Positions 47,290-59,700 of a DNA stretch of 64,000 bases are shown piece by piece. The stretch comes from Craterostigma plantagineum. Its lineage: Eukaryota; Streptophyta; Magnoliopsida; Lamiales; Linderniaceae. The notes under the pieces were generated by a model. It had not been told where the DNA came from and made no database searches. It was given only the letters and a program-made list of their open reading frames with translations. A program made the position numbers and the translations under genes. The stretch covers positions 21,612,001-21,676,000 of the forward strand of contig JAPQWV010000012.1 of assembly GCA_027422505.1 (NCBI GenBank). The letters are read 5' to 3'. Each line of letters opens with the position of its first letter. The first letter of the stretch is position 1.

Positions 47290-47645
47290 CCGAGGTAAAA
47301 CCGTGGAAAACAGGCCTCTCGACGGATGAGGCGTGGATAACGTCCGTCGAGTTTTCCATCATCGAAAATGAAAGAGCCGTCGAGGAGGCCGTCGATAAAA
47401 TAGGTCAACGGAAAGAATGGTTGCTAATCCGTCGATAATTGTCGAGCTCCGATCGACGGATTTACCGCTGATAATGTTCCACGGACTAATAGTGGATATT
47501 CCGTCGATAATTGTCGAGCACCACTCGACGGATTGACCGATGATATATTCACGGATAAGTAGTTGATATTCCGTCGATTAATTTCGAGCAACCCTCGACG
47601 AATTAGCCAATGATATATTTCCACTGATTAATGGTTGATATTCCG
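47290..47645. repeat. CACTA subterminal repeats
   Basis: At least four diverged units of GATATTCCGTCGATAATTGT, CGAGCACCACTCGACGGATT and a linker. They are the probable transposase-binding sites by analogy with En/Spm. Confidence 0.85.
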
Positions 47646-48377
47646 TCGAGACTATCTAGCAAATACCTACAAAATAGCCGTCGCTGTATTGGCGAGAACG
47701 TAGGAGCCGACGGAAATGAAGCTGGAAATGGGAAAGACGAATTCGCCATAAACTGACCGGCCGACGAAGGCTGTCCTAAACCCATATTATGCAATGACAT
47801 AAAAGATTGATTGGGCGTGAAACCAGAAAATCTGTTTGGACGATAAAATTGAGGAACGACAGGCGAAGGTCCAGCCTCGCTACCTCCATCAGTAACTACA
47901 GCTTGTATGCGTGCCATCTGCTCTCGAAGCGCTTCCACATCCTGTTTCATCGCCCAACATTGCTCTTTAAGATTCTCATTTTCAGTCTTCAAAACTGACA
48001 TCTCTCTCAGAGTAACAGAATCTGCATTATAATACGAAACAAGAATTATAGTTATTCCTTTGAAGAGATAAACCTAATAATTCTTTTAAGAGAGAGTCAA
48101 AAGGATTAAAACTAGAACCACAAGCTTGATAAACCCACATGTCGCGTATAATATAGTATCTTTATGCAAGGGGTGGCAACTTTTAAATCAAATATCTAAA
48201 AACAAATTGTTTACCGGTTTGACAACTTGATTGATATTCGGGAACTAAGGACTGATGGTGTTTTACTATCTCTGTAACCCCAAAAACCCGTCTTTTGGAT
48301 CCTCCAGCGACCATCTTGAAAATGTCAATCATTTGCTCGTTACTCATTTGCTTCCCGGAATTGCAAGCCTTTTCCAA
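47603..48377 (-). pseudogene. En/Spm-type transposase, C-terminal exons
   Basis: Two exon-like frames: 48377 to about 48215 (GKQMSNEQMIDIFKMVAGGS, KRRVFGVTEIVKHHQSL; donor CAAACCG|GTAAAC) and about 48030-47700 (acceptor ATGCAG; a leucine-zipper-like SVLKTENENLKEQ, MKQDVEALREQMARIQAVV, then a Pro/Phe/Ser-rich tail). This resembles the end of plant transposase of the Ptta/En/Spm family. The catalytic part is absent, so it is a fragment. Confidence 0.7.
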
Positions 48378-48394
48378 ATACCTAGAAATTGAAT

Positions 48395-48572
48395 TGCAAG
48401 CCTTTTCTAACTTTCTGTATTCAATTCAATGTTTGTACATCTATTTATACCAAACACACGTGGTATAAATAATTAGTCCTAATCTATAGACTAATAAAAA
48501 TGGAACCCCTAATTACAAGGACAACTAATGTAATCAAGCACAATTAAAATTGATACTCTATGTGTCTATAAT
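48395..48572 (-). repeat. antisense copia LTR fragment
   Basis: The reverse complement shares with the LTRs at 32979 and 55695 the blocks CTTGTAATTAGGGG, TTTTTATTAGTCT, GGTATAAATA and GGCTTGCAATTC. It joins the CACTA fragment at 48395. Confidence 0.75.
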
Positions 48573-49081
48573 CATCCACCACTATCGATGAAGTCGTGAA
48601 GAAAAGGGCAAGGAGCTGCCACTAGCTTCAACTGGTAATTATCTTCTGGTTTGACCCGCCCTATTACGTGTCTATGTGTTACTATTCTGATCCGAGCAAC
48701 GAGGGCAATTGGGGAGCCCGGAATTTTTATTCCGCACCATACCGGGGAACGTGGCGTCTCCAGGAGACACCGGGCAACCCAACGTGCCATAAGGGAACAA
48801 AGTTGGCGTAAACTCGTAAATATCGGCACAGTAATGGAACCAAACCCAAGGCCGTGTTCCTCTTCTCGTTGTCTCGATATAAGACCGGATTATCGTTGGA
48901 GAAGTTCACTTCGTGGTGCTCCTCGAATCAAACTTTAAAGGTTGAATAAAAAATAATTGTCGATCTAATCTTCGAATCAAACGCTACTAACCAATTTCGT
49001 CACTTGTGAAGCACTTTACATCATCTTCAACCTTCAAAACAATCAACGAAGATCCTTAAACAACTCGACTACATTATAAAA
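48573..49081 (+). other. leader region of copia D
   Basis: Non-coding leader-like sequence before gag. The stretch 48840-48935 (ATATAAGACCGGATTATCGT) is found inverted at 63820-63900. The 5' LTR and primer-binding site expected here are missing. Confidence 0.5.
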
Positions 49082-50504
49082 ATGGATGCATACTCGCTCG
49101 GAAATGACAACCGTCCGCCGATCTTGCAAAGAGACGATTACACAGTATGGAGAAGCCGCTTCCTAAATTTCATCGCTCTAAAGAATCAAGCCGAAAATCT
49201 ACCGCAGTCTCTTGAAGAGGGACCGGCACAATTCTGGGTCCATGTACCTGGGGACGAATCAGCTACTCCAGTAATTCCAGCTTCCAGGCGACTAAAGGAG
49301 CCTAGAGAATACTCTCTGGAGGAAAGAGCTCGAGCTAAGGCTGATCTAGTAGCCATGAATACCCTTATGCAGGGCATCCCCAACGATATATACAGATCGA
49401 CAGCCTTACATCGGCTAAAGGGATGTGGGATGAGCTGCATAGGATGATGCAAAGGACGGTGGAATAAAGGCCAAAAAGGCGAACATTCTCACTGCTTACG
49501 ACTCCTTCAAAGCAAAGCCGGAGGAGAGTCTATACAAAATCTACCAAAGATACCTCACCCTTCTCAACGAGATGAGAAAGATAGAAATAACTAAGACCAA
49601 CATGGAGACAAACATAAGATTTCTATCTTCTCTGCCCACGAAATGGAAGAAAATATCCACTCAAATACGACAAAATAAAGATCTAGAGGAGTTGGATGTC
49701 CATGCCGTGTTCGACAATCTCGCTCAGCATGAGGATGATGTCCGTGAGATTATCAAAGAGCAGAAAGGCAAACAAATCGAAGACACTGTTGCCTTAGTCT
49801 CTGAGAAGAGGAGCTCAAGAACAAGAAAGGAAAAGATCGTTAGGCCTCCTTCACCATCAGAGTCGGAAGATGAATCGGACTCCGACATCAAGCCAAACAT
49901 GAAAGCCCTTGGAAAGCAGTTAGTCCTCATTGGACAAATGATGAACAAGAAGTACTTCAAGAAGAAGTCTTCAACCTCAGCCAACAGACTTCGGACTACA
50001 AGCTCCAAAAATAAAGAACGTGCTCCGGAGAGCTCCGAGGTCAAGAATCCCAAAGAGACTAACAAGTGCTTTAACTGTGGCAAAGTAGATCACTTCGCCA
50101 GAGAGTGCACTCTCCCGAAGAAGAGAGATGCAAATTACTACTCCAGGAAGCTCCAATTGACGAAACAGAAAGAAGCTGGAGTAGCTCTCATGGCCGAACA
50201 GGACCAATGGCTCGAGGTCACGTCGAGCTCCGAAGAAGAGAACTTGGCCCTCATGGCCCGTCTCGACAACGAATTGGAAGCCGAAACATCCACTCGTACG
50301 GACGACGACAACGCATCCACTTCTTCAAATGAGGTAGACACTCCTTCCACATTATTGACCATGTTAGAATCATATCAAACGCAATATGCTAACATGAAAC
50401 GTGAGCAGAAAAGTATAAAGGAAGTAGAGAATAAACTTGAGAGAGCTCAGGAGAAGATAGATAGTCTCGAATCGGAACTTAGAAGCTCTAGTGCAAAAAT
50501 ATAA
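49082..50504 (+). pseudogene. copia D gag
   Basis: Starts MDAYSLGNDNRPP at 49082, with RDDYTVWRSRFLNF. The frame shifts between 49441 and 49571, then continues with EITKTNMETNIRFLSSLPTK and a CCHC knuckle (CFNCGKVDHFARECTL, about 50067-50114), followed by an acidic and then coiled-coil spacer that ends in a TAA at 50502. It would form particles and bind RNA. Confidence 0.9.
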
Positions 50505-52145
50505 GAACTTACTAAGAGCCTACATTCTATAGAGACTAGTCAACCTCCTTTAGGACAGCATAGTGAAAAGATTAAAAAATTAGAAGATAGGCTAGCAAAT
50601 AACTACAATTGTTTGGTTAGAAATCTCAACGAGAAAGCCATTTTAAATTGTAGCATAACCGAAGCTACCTCTATGATCACTAACTTAGAAGCTCAATTAG
50701 AAACATCAAATGCTAAGGTTAGTGAGCTTAGTAAGGATCTAGACGCCTGTCAAGCCGCTAAAATGACGGTAGAAAATAATTACGCTCTCCTAGGTGAGGA
50801 ACGCAAAAAACTATATGCTAAAGTTAAGAAACTAGATGACATAGTTACGCGTAGGGGACAATCCGAACAGACGATATTTTTGAACAAGCCCAAGGGTATA
50901 GAGTTCTATAATCCTATAGAAGGCATAGGTTTCACTAATCCACGTGTTCATCGGAAGAAAGAAATATATGATATTAAGCACTTGGGTTTAGGAGTAACCT
51001 CTCTTAGAGAATTCACTGAATCGACGTACCAAATTAGTTATGATTCCTCTATGAGAAAAACCTCACATGAGCCCGAGATCCCCTTTGACTACACTGAACT
51101 AAATGAAAGAGACAGACAAATGAAACCTTCTATTGCCCCTGTCTGTGATTTAGTTCAAGTTCTACCTCCTGACTCACAAGCACACAACGAGGAAGTAAAA
51201 AAGGTTAACTATCAAAATTCTCTCTGCAAACCCCTATCATAAAACAGATAGAGGAGTCACAGGCTAAACTAGACAAAGAAAGAGAGAATTTCGAAGCTGA
51301 AAAGATAAAATTCTTTAAGGAGATGGAAAATCTCAAGGCTTTCTTGACCTCCCAAACTACCTCACACGCTATTATAACAAAACGTGAAAATAGAAAAATC
51401 GCCTTCGAAAGATCAAAAGAGCGTTAATAATTCTATTAAAAGTGCTATGACTAATTCTACTTCACCTACGTCCACAGGGAGCGTCGAGCCAGCACTGACT
51501 ACGAAGGCGAGAGTGTCTTGTCCTAAAATAAAGAAGGAGCTAGTAGACTTAAATGTTTCTGAACATGTTATTCCTTCTGTTAAAATAAAAGACACTCGTA
51601 GTAATAAAAGTGCCATTTCTACGTTCAAAATAATTGCTTCTACGTACTCACTTCGGCCTATCACCTTTAGAAGCAAAAATCTCGAAATAGGCTCTACCTC
51701 GAAAATTACTCCTAATCATTCTGAAACAAATGCCACAAGGAAAACTCGTAGGAAACAAGATCCAGCCATAAAGAAAGCTTATGGCGCCGTACATGACGGT
51801 ACTCACCTAAGGTATCCCGTAGAAATTAAATCCCTCAAGCACCTTAGGAGACTATCACAAGAAAAGATCTTTTCCTCAGTCAAACTTTCCAAGGCATTTG
51901 TACGTGCTGAAATTAACCTTCCCTGTAAGGTTCAACCCAAATGGGTTCCTAAATCTCCGCCTAGGACGGCAAAAGCCAAAAGGGCCAAGTCTCCTATAGA
52001 GGCAAAACCCAAACCCACTTCTCCAAAAGTGCAATGGGTTATTAAGACTCCTTCAAAAATAGATTTAGGAATCATATCTGAACCCAAAATTAAATCTGCT
52101 AATCTGAGAGGACCCATGCTTAAGTGGATACCTAAAGCTCTCTAA
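50505..52145 (+). pseudogene. copia D gag-protease spacer
   Basis: Two long frames (50613-51242 and 51384-52145) give an extended Lys/Glu-rich and then Pro/Lys-rich linker ending PMLKWIPKAL just before protease. It includes coiled-coil stretches and no known enzyme motif. A very similar, more eroded linker occurs in element E (57790-59700). Confidence 0.75.
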
Positions 52146-52146
52146 A

Positions 52147-53960
52147 TTGTTTTTGCAGATCCATCATGTGTGGTACCTCAACTCTGGTTGCTCCACACAT
52201 ATGACTGGTAAACAAGAGCTGCTGAGCAACTACAAAGACCGACCAAACGGCAAAATCAAATTTGGGAACAACGATTCAGCCCCGATTCTAGGACTTGGGG
52301 ATATCATTCTAAAGAATCTGACCATAAAAGATGTCTCATACGTCGAAGGCCTCTGCCATAACTTGTTCAGCATAGGCCAGTTCTGTGACAAAGGATTCCA
52401 GGTGGTCTTCCATGCTGACCGGTGCAGAATTTTGGATAGTTACGACACAGAAATCCTTCAAGGACTTCGGAGATCTAATTTTTACGCGATCAACCTGATG
52501 TCCGTGCTGCCCTCGACAGCTGTATGCCTCATCTCTCAGATAGATTTACAGAGGAACAGCCTATGGCATCAACGACTGTCTCATCTAAACATGAAAACTC
52601 TCCAACGTCTTTCTACGAAAAAGTTGGTTCACGGTCTTCCAACTATACAACTTCAAAGGGAGCATCATTGTTCGGCATGTCACTTAAGAAAAATGAAGCG
52701 AGTATCTCATCACGTCAAGCAAATTGTGTCTACTTCTCGACCATTGGAACTAATACACATGGATCTCTGTGGTCCGATGCAGACTCAGAGTATCAATGGA
52801 AGAAAGTATGTGCTAGTGATCGTTAATGACTATTCTCGCTACACGTGAACAAAGTTCCTCCGAACCAAAGATGAGACCAGTGACTTGATTATCAATTTTG
52901 TGAACACAACTCAAAATCTGCTGCAACAGACTATTCAAGTTGTTCGAACAGACAACGGCACTGAGTTCAAGAACAACCACCTCAGTGAGTTTTATCAAAA
53001 ACTTGGAATAAGTCAACAATTTTCAGCCGCCAAGACACCTCAACAAAATGGGGTCGTTGAAAGGAAAAATTGAACACTTGTGGAAGTCGCTCGTACAATG
53101 CTGATTCATTCGGGACTTCCACACTTTCTATGGGCCGAAGCAGTCAATACCGCTTGTTTTACTCAAAACAGACGGTGGTTCACAAACGGTTCAACAAGAC
53201 TCCGTACGAGATTGTGAATAATAGAGTGCCCAACATCTCTTTCCTTAAAGTCTTCGGGTGCAAGTGCTTTGTGGTGAACGACAGAGAGCAACGTGCAAAG
53301 TTCGACCCTAAAGCATTCGAAGCAACATTTGTCGGGTATTCTTCAACATCAAAAGCGTACCGAGCATACATCAAGTCCAACCGAACTATTAAGAAAAGCT
53401 ATAATGTCACTTTCCACGAAGTGGCAGAGATGGCTTTTGGTCAACTCAGTCCAGGACCCGTGCCTAACCCGATGGTTCCTGCTCGACTCAGTTCAGGACC
53501 CGAGCTCAACCCGTTGGCTTCTGAAGACAACATTTCAGAACCCGTAATCACTGGTTTGTTGGCACAAAACCAACAGAAGATGGCAACAACTTCAGGATCA
53601 ATGTCAGAAGAAGCAACGAGACTTGCAATAGACGACTTGGATTCTCTCTTCGAACCGGTATATCGGTCATACACTACTACACCTACAGTGGATTCTCCAC
53701 TCAACGAGACCGACGTACCAAGTTCATCTCACACTTCCACCCCACCCGATTCAGAATTGCCACAGAATAACGAAGAACCTACAGTGGTCATCGAGGAAGT
53801 ATCATCAGAGACGATCGATCCAAGTGCAGTATTAGAACCTCCTCAGACAAATGATCAATCGGAGACTACAGGCAATCTAGATCCACAGATGGCTGACGCA
53901 TCGACTTCAGCCTTGCCTCATGAGCGCAAGTGGACGAGAGCCAGCCGGTTGATCAGATAA
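52147..53960 (+). pseudogene. copia D protease and integrase
   Basis: The protease site reads VWYLNSGCSTHMTG, with Asn in place of the catalytic Asp (codon AAC 52180-52182); element E keeps Asp. The integrase zinc region (LWHQRLSHLNMKTL, CSACHLRKMKR) and core (LIHMDLCGPMQTQS, VRTDNGTEFKN, QQNGVVERKN) follow, with a TGA at about 52847 and a stop at 53071. The tail has FGCKCFVVNDREQ and a Ser/Thr/Pro-rich linker. Confidence 0.92.
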
Positions 53961-55557
53961 TTGGCGATCCTTCGGTTGGTGTGAGGACACGTCGTCAACA
54001 CAGTCTTTTTAGTTGCTTCCTGAGCCAAAACGAGCCTACCAAGGTAGCAGACGCACTTCGAGACCCGGATTGGACAATTGCAATGCAAGAGGAAATCAAT
54101 CAATTCGAACGTCTTCAAGTGTGGACCTTGGTACCCCGTCCACATGGGAAACCAGTGGTCGGAACTAATTGGGTTTTCAAGAACAAGAAAAATGAAGATG
54201 GTGAAGTGATCCGGAACAAAGTAAGGCTAGTTGCAAAGGGATACAATCAACAGGAAGGCATCGACTACGACGAGACATATGCTTCTGTTGCCCGAATTGA
54301 AGCTATCCGCCTCCTACTGGCTTATGCGGCTCACAAAGACTTCAAAGTTTATCAGATGGATGTTAAGATCGCCTTTCTCAACGGCGTGTTAAAAAAAGAA
54401 GTCTACGTCGCTCAGCCGGAAGGTTTCGTTGATCAAGAACATCCCGATCACGTCTATCGCTTGGACAAAGCTCTCTATGGACTAAAACAAGCCCCACGTG
54501 ATTGGTACGATGTCCTGAGTGATTTCCTCATGAAGTCTGGATTCATACGAGGAACGATAGACACAACCCTCTTCATTAAATGGCAAGACAAAGATCTGAT
54601 GGTCGTCCAAGTATACGTTGACGACATCATCTTCGGATCAACAAATCCTCTGCTCTGCAAGAAGTTTGGAGATCTCATGAAGAGCAAATTCGAAATGAGT
54701 CACATGGGAGAGATGCAATTTTTCTTAGGCCTTCAAGTCAGGCAGCTCAATGATGGAATTTTCATCAGTCAGACAAAATACATCAAGGATATTCTGAAAA
54801 AGTTCCATCAAGACCAGAGCAAGCCTCTCAGCACTCCTATGTCACCAAGCTGCATGTTGGATGCCGATCACTCTGGTAAATCGGTCGACATCACCCTGTA
54901 TCGCAGCATTATTAGATCTCTTCTCTACCTCACCTCAAGCTGGCCGGATATCATGTTTGCCACCTGCTTGTGTGCCCGTTTTAAGCCGATCCCAAAGAAT
55001 CTCATATGCTCGCGGTCAAACGATTTCTACGCTACCTTAAGGGCACTTCTACTCTTGGCCTATGGTATCCAAAGGGTACGAATTTCAAACTTATTGGCTA
55101 CACTGACGCGGACTATGCAGGTTGCCGAATGGGCAGGAAAAGCACGTACGGTGGCGCTCAATTTCTAGGCGAAAAGCTGGTCTGCTGGTCATCCAAAAAG
55201 CAGAACTGTGTGTCCACTTCGACGGCCGAAGCAGAATACGTAGCTGCCGCCAGTTGTTGCTCACAGATGCTGTGGATGCGGACACAGCTTCGCAACTTTG
55301 GGTACAATCTAAATAATATACCCATATATAGTGATAGTCAAAGTGCAATCGCCATTACATGCAATCCTGTTCATCATTCAAGCACAAAACACATAGACAT
55401 TAGATATCATTTTATCAAAGATCACGTAGAAAAAGGCACGATAGAGATGTACTTTGTGAACACGGAGTTTCAACTAGCCGACATTTTCACCAAGGCCATG
55501 GATGAGAAACGATTCCAATTCCTTGTCGGAAAATTAGGCATGTTGAATCTTCCATAA
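53930..55557 (+). pseudogene. copia D reverse transcriptase and RNase H
   Basis: One long RT frame: [71 protein letters not shown] and the catalytic [12 protein letters not shown]. It shifts at about 55000 into RNase H ([54 protein letters not shown]) ending GKLGMLNLP at 55557. This is the best preserved polymerase in the window. Confidence 0.93.
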
Positions 55558-55694
55558 TATGTGCATTAGCTGATCTTCAGTGCTATCTCATGCTCTATTC
55601 TATGTGTTTTCCATGCTTACTTGTCTTTATCTTGCGTGATATTAATAAAAATAAAATATATATATATATATAATATATATAATATAATGGGGTA

Positions 55695-56431
55695 TGACGA
55701 TATCCTTTAGGATGCTTTGATCTAAAGTCACCAAGAATTTTTCCCCGACATGCGATCGATTTAATTGCTTAAATTTTGTCAGTCTAAGTCGCATTCTTGT
55801 GTCTAAAAGGTCATTTGATTATTCCACTAGACACAAAGTCACTCTACATGCGTGAGGATTCAAGCCTTGTTCCTTTTTCCTTTATTTGGATCTACTTCTC
55901 GAGTGAGTCACACATTAATTACTTGTCTTACCTAGTGATTCTTGGTGTCATACTCATCTTGCGTTAGATCGTTAGGAAAATGATAAGGGAGCTTAGAATA
56001 TTCCTCATTCGGTCTTATATAATTTTCCCTCACATTAGCCCTTAGTCATCCAATTTGAGCCTTCTCCGATGTCCTTTTCTTCCTTTGAAACCCATTCCCA
56101 GCCTTCAACCGAATTCTATGTCCTTGTAATTAGGGGCTTTATTTTTATTAGTCTTTAGATGAAGGACTAGCTAGATATTTATACCAAGCTTGTTTGGTAT
56201 AAATACTTGTAAATGAATTGAGCTGAATAGAGAAAGTTTAGAGAATTAATCCGAAGGGCTTGCAATTCGATTTCTAGAGAGAGAAACAACAGTAACTTTC
56301 TCACTCTAACTGAATTCTCTCTCTCGTTCTAAAATTGAGTTTTTTGATCGAATTCAGTTGATCATCAAAACGATCGAATTGCTATGAATTCTAGCCTGGG
56401 ATCTTAGAGTTGTTAATCTGAGGACCTAACA
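55695..56431 (+). repeat. 3' LTR of copia D
   Basis: Follows AATGGGGTA and begins TGACGATATCC. Includes GTAATTAGGGGC, TTTATACCAAGC and AGAGAGAGAAACAACAG, and ends GAGGACCTAACA. Collinear with the LTR fragment at 63183 and, in its second half, with 32979-33338. Confidence 0.85.
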
Positions 56432-57620
56432 ATATATGCTGGGATGTAGGAATATCGAGATGAATCACTCGTTCAGTGATGGAATCGCAAGTTAAAGCTC
56501 CGGTAGGCAGAAAGCTATCGCAAATGAAAGCTCAAGAATCTCTCAGTAACGTTTCTGCTCAAAAATCTCTCGTAGGCTTATGTTCGCAAATTCTTGGTGT
56601 CTCAAAATTATGAAGTGTAGCTTCTATATAAACCTTTTTCAATCAACACTTCACATGGAAAATCATATCGTATAATAATCATCAAATCAAGCACAATTTT
56701 CATGCATATTTCGAGAGTTAATCATGCCATATAACTCCTGCTCTTAAAAAACGGTCATAAGCACATTAAAGCACAATTTTATTCCATATAAAGCTCATTT
56801 AAGCATGAATATAATCCATACAAAGATTCAGATTCGTTTTCAAGCATAATCAATCATTTTGCATATATTTATCATATCAGAACTTTCCATATGTGATTCC
56901 CTGCTATCAGTGTATAGAATAAATCAATCCACATTTACTTTCCAAGTACAACTCACGAGATAGCATTGTATCAGCACGTTTTCCATATACAGCTCATAGC
57001 ATTAGATCAATATATTTACCATGTTTAGCTCATAAATCAGATCCAATCACACTTATCACGATTAAAACTGTCATGCCACAACTTTCCATATTTCAGATAT
57101 CACATTCGTTTTAAGCACATAGCATCTTATCCACAAAGTCAATCAAATCAAATCTTTCATAAATATAATACTCCAATCAGCATAAGGAAAGATATTAATT
57201 CAATATTTCACATTAAATTCAGTGGAAAGCATGCAAAGAATCGTCTATGTAATTTTCGTTCAGGAATAAACTAGTACCAATCGGATATATCACTTTCCAT
57301 ATATAAACAACATAATTTCCTTTTATAACTCAGTAAGATATCTCATGTATTAGTTCCATATATAGCACAAAACGATATATCTTATCTCATAGGCTTTCTA
57401 TAACATGTGATCACCTAGTTTCACCGAATAATCACAGAATCACATGCGAATCAAATATTGAACACTTTAACCAATTTTTAGCTCATAATCAATGCATGTT
57501 CGAATATTCTCATATACTTAGACATCATATCATTGAATTGCGTAATTTATAGACCTAACGTCATTACAATTGCATTGTTCATCAAAACTCTCTAACGCTC
57601 ATGGACCAAAAAGGTCAACA
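56432..57620. mobile_element. truncated copia LTR, copy C (same family as copy A)
   Basis: Collinear with the solo LTR at 5105-6714 from about its position 5628 to its right end (AAAAAGGTCAACA at 57620). The first third is missing. It sits exactly between the end of element D's LTR and the middle of element E's gag, with no flanking duplication. Confidence 0.85.
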
Positions 57621-59700
57621 AACAAGCTCGAAGAACAAAGAGAAACCAACGAAGTCCTCAGAAGCCACCACCTCTACAGACCCACTGAAGTGCTTCAATT
57701 GTGGGAAAATCTGTCACTTCGTCAGAGAGTGCACCCTTTCGAAGAAGAAGGATGCCAACTACTACTCCAAGAAGCTGGAGTAGCTCTGATGGCTGAACAT
57801 GGCAATTTCCTAGAGGACACCTCTGATTCAGACACCAAAAATCTTGCTCTAATGGCGTGCCTCGAGGATGAAAAGGAATGTGGAACTTCCGCGGAGACGA
57901 TCGACAACTATACATCTACCTCATCTCAGGAGGTCGTAACAACTGACTCTACCCATTCTGACCTGTTAGCTGAATTAAATTCGAGATTTGCTAACATGGT
58001 ACTTGAGCAGAAACGTAGTATAAATGTAGAGAAAATGTTTCTTAGGTCTAAGGAAACAATAGCTAGTCTCGAAGAAAATCTTAGGAGCTCTAGTACTGAA
58101 ATAGAAGAACTAGCTAAGAGACTCCAATCATATGAGACTAAGTAATCTCACTAGAAATGCATAGTTCTGTAGTAAAAGAATTGGAAGACAAGCTAGACAA
58201 AAACCACAATTGTCTACTTAGGAACTTCGCTGAGAAAAGTCATTTTAAGGTTAGACTAGAAGTTGTGAGTGATAAGGTCACTAGTCTAGAGCGATTAGTC
58301 CAATTCTAAGATTAGTGAATTAGGGAAGAGTCTAGATACCTGTCAAGCCGAAAAGAGCACCGCGCTAATCAACTATGCTACCTTAGACGCCGAACGAAAG
58401 AAGCTATACACTAAGATTAAAGAATTAGACGATCTTCTTGTAAAAAGGGGACAAACTGATCATACTATGTTCTTGAAGCAATCTAAGGATACAGAATTTT
58501 ATAACTGCAAGTTTGACTTAGGTTTCAAGAATCCACGTCACTTCAAGAAAGTTGATTGTAAGCAACTTTATGATGTTAAGTACATGAGTCTAGGACTATA
58601 TGCTATTATGGTTTTTACTAACACAGAAGAACTAGATGCGCTGAAAATAACCAAGAGAAAAGCCAAGACTCGAGTTGAAATCCCCTTCTCCTACACTGAA
58701 TTGAATCAAAGTTACAAAACTAGGGAAATTCCCAAGGGTTGTGACATTGAGTCAATTTATCTTCCAGAAGATTGTTCTAAACCAGAGGAAGCACAAACTC
58801 ACCATTCTGAAAATTCTCTCTACATACTCCCTATTGTTAGGAAAATAGAGGAGTTAAGAGTTCCATTAGACAAAGAACGAGAGAATTTTGAATAAAAAAG
58901 AAACTATTCTTAAAAGAAATGGAAAATATCAAAGCTTCCTCCATCTCACAAGCCATTTCTCACGCATCTCCCTCAAAGGATAATATCATTCTAAAAAGCG
59001 TGACGAAAGAAAAAGTGCATTCTAAAGATCAGAACGTAAAAATAATATTTTGAAAAATACTAACTCTAACCATGTTTCTCCTACTTCTGCAGGCAGCGTA
59101 GTGCCAGTGCTAGAGTAGAAGGCAAGAGTATGTAGTATAGGAATAAAGAAGGAGTCTCTAGATGTCAACGTTTTGAATTATCTCCTCCTTCTGTAATAAG
59201 AAAAGACATTCGTAGAAAAGAGCTATTTCTTCTCTTCAAATTATTGCTTCTGCATGCTCATTAAAAAAAACGTACCATTTTTAGAAGCACTAACTCTGAA
59301 ATAGGCTCTACTAAAAACACTCATTCTAAGTCAAATGCATCTAGGATGCCCGTAGGAAACAAGATCCAGCCATTAAGAAAGCTTATGGCGCAATTCACTC
59401 AAGTTCTCACCTATGGTACCCCATGAGAATCCACTCCCCCAAGCACCTTAGGAGACTATCCAATGAAAAGATCTTTTCCACGCTCAAGCCTACTCATGCA
59501 TTTGCTGCATGAAATTAATCTTCCCTGCAAGGCCAAGTCTCCTACTCGGGCAAAACCCAACTCAACTTCTTCGAAAATGACTTGGGTTGCTAAAGCTCCT
59601 TCTAGTGATAATTTAGGAATCATATCTGAACCTAAACATAAATCTGCAATTCTTAGAGGACCCATTTTTGAGTGGGTACCAAAAGCTCTCAAATTTATTT
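57621..59700 (+). pseudogene. copia E gag end and spacer
   Basis: Zinc knuckle CFNCGKICHFVRECTLSKKK (Gly of the knuckle replaced by Cys) at about 57690, then an acidic spacer (58145 stop), a frame with YNCKFDLGFKNPRHFKKVD at about 58500, and a last piece ending PIFEWVPKALKF near 59690, aligned with PMLKWIPKAL of element D. Confidence 0.82.

Larger units (their letters stand above)
47254..48390 (-). mobile_element. CACTA (En/Spm) transposon end
   Basis: The outer end reads CACTACAAATCATTTCAG, the typical CACTA terminus. It is followed by subterminal repeats of about 70-80 bp (47290-47645) carrying CCGTCGATAATTGTCGAGC and CGACGGATT in both orientations, as in this superfamily. Inside lie minus-strand exons of a plant En/Spm transposase C-terminus. 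The other end is missing; at about 48395 it meets a copia LTR fragment. Confidence 0.85.
48840..56431 (+). mobile_element. Ty1-copia element D, 5' LTR lost
   Basis: Plus-strand gag, protease, integrase, RT and RNase H in copia order, nearly full length but split by several stops and frameshifts, followed by a polypurine-like AATGGGGTA and a 737-bp 3' LTR (55695-56431). It is closely related to element E directly downstream. Confidence 0.9.

Noticed and set aside
47424..47624. Small protein of repeated PSSGARQLSTEYPL-like units
   Set aside because: It is a translation of the CACTA subterminal repeats, not a gene.
48572..48829. Minus-strand frame of 85 codons before copia D
   Set aside because: It lies in the leader region of a retroelement, has no recognised domain and ends in the LTR fragment; too weak to call.
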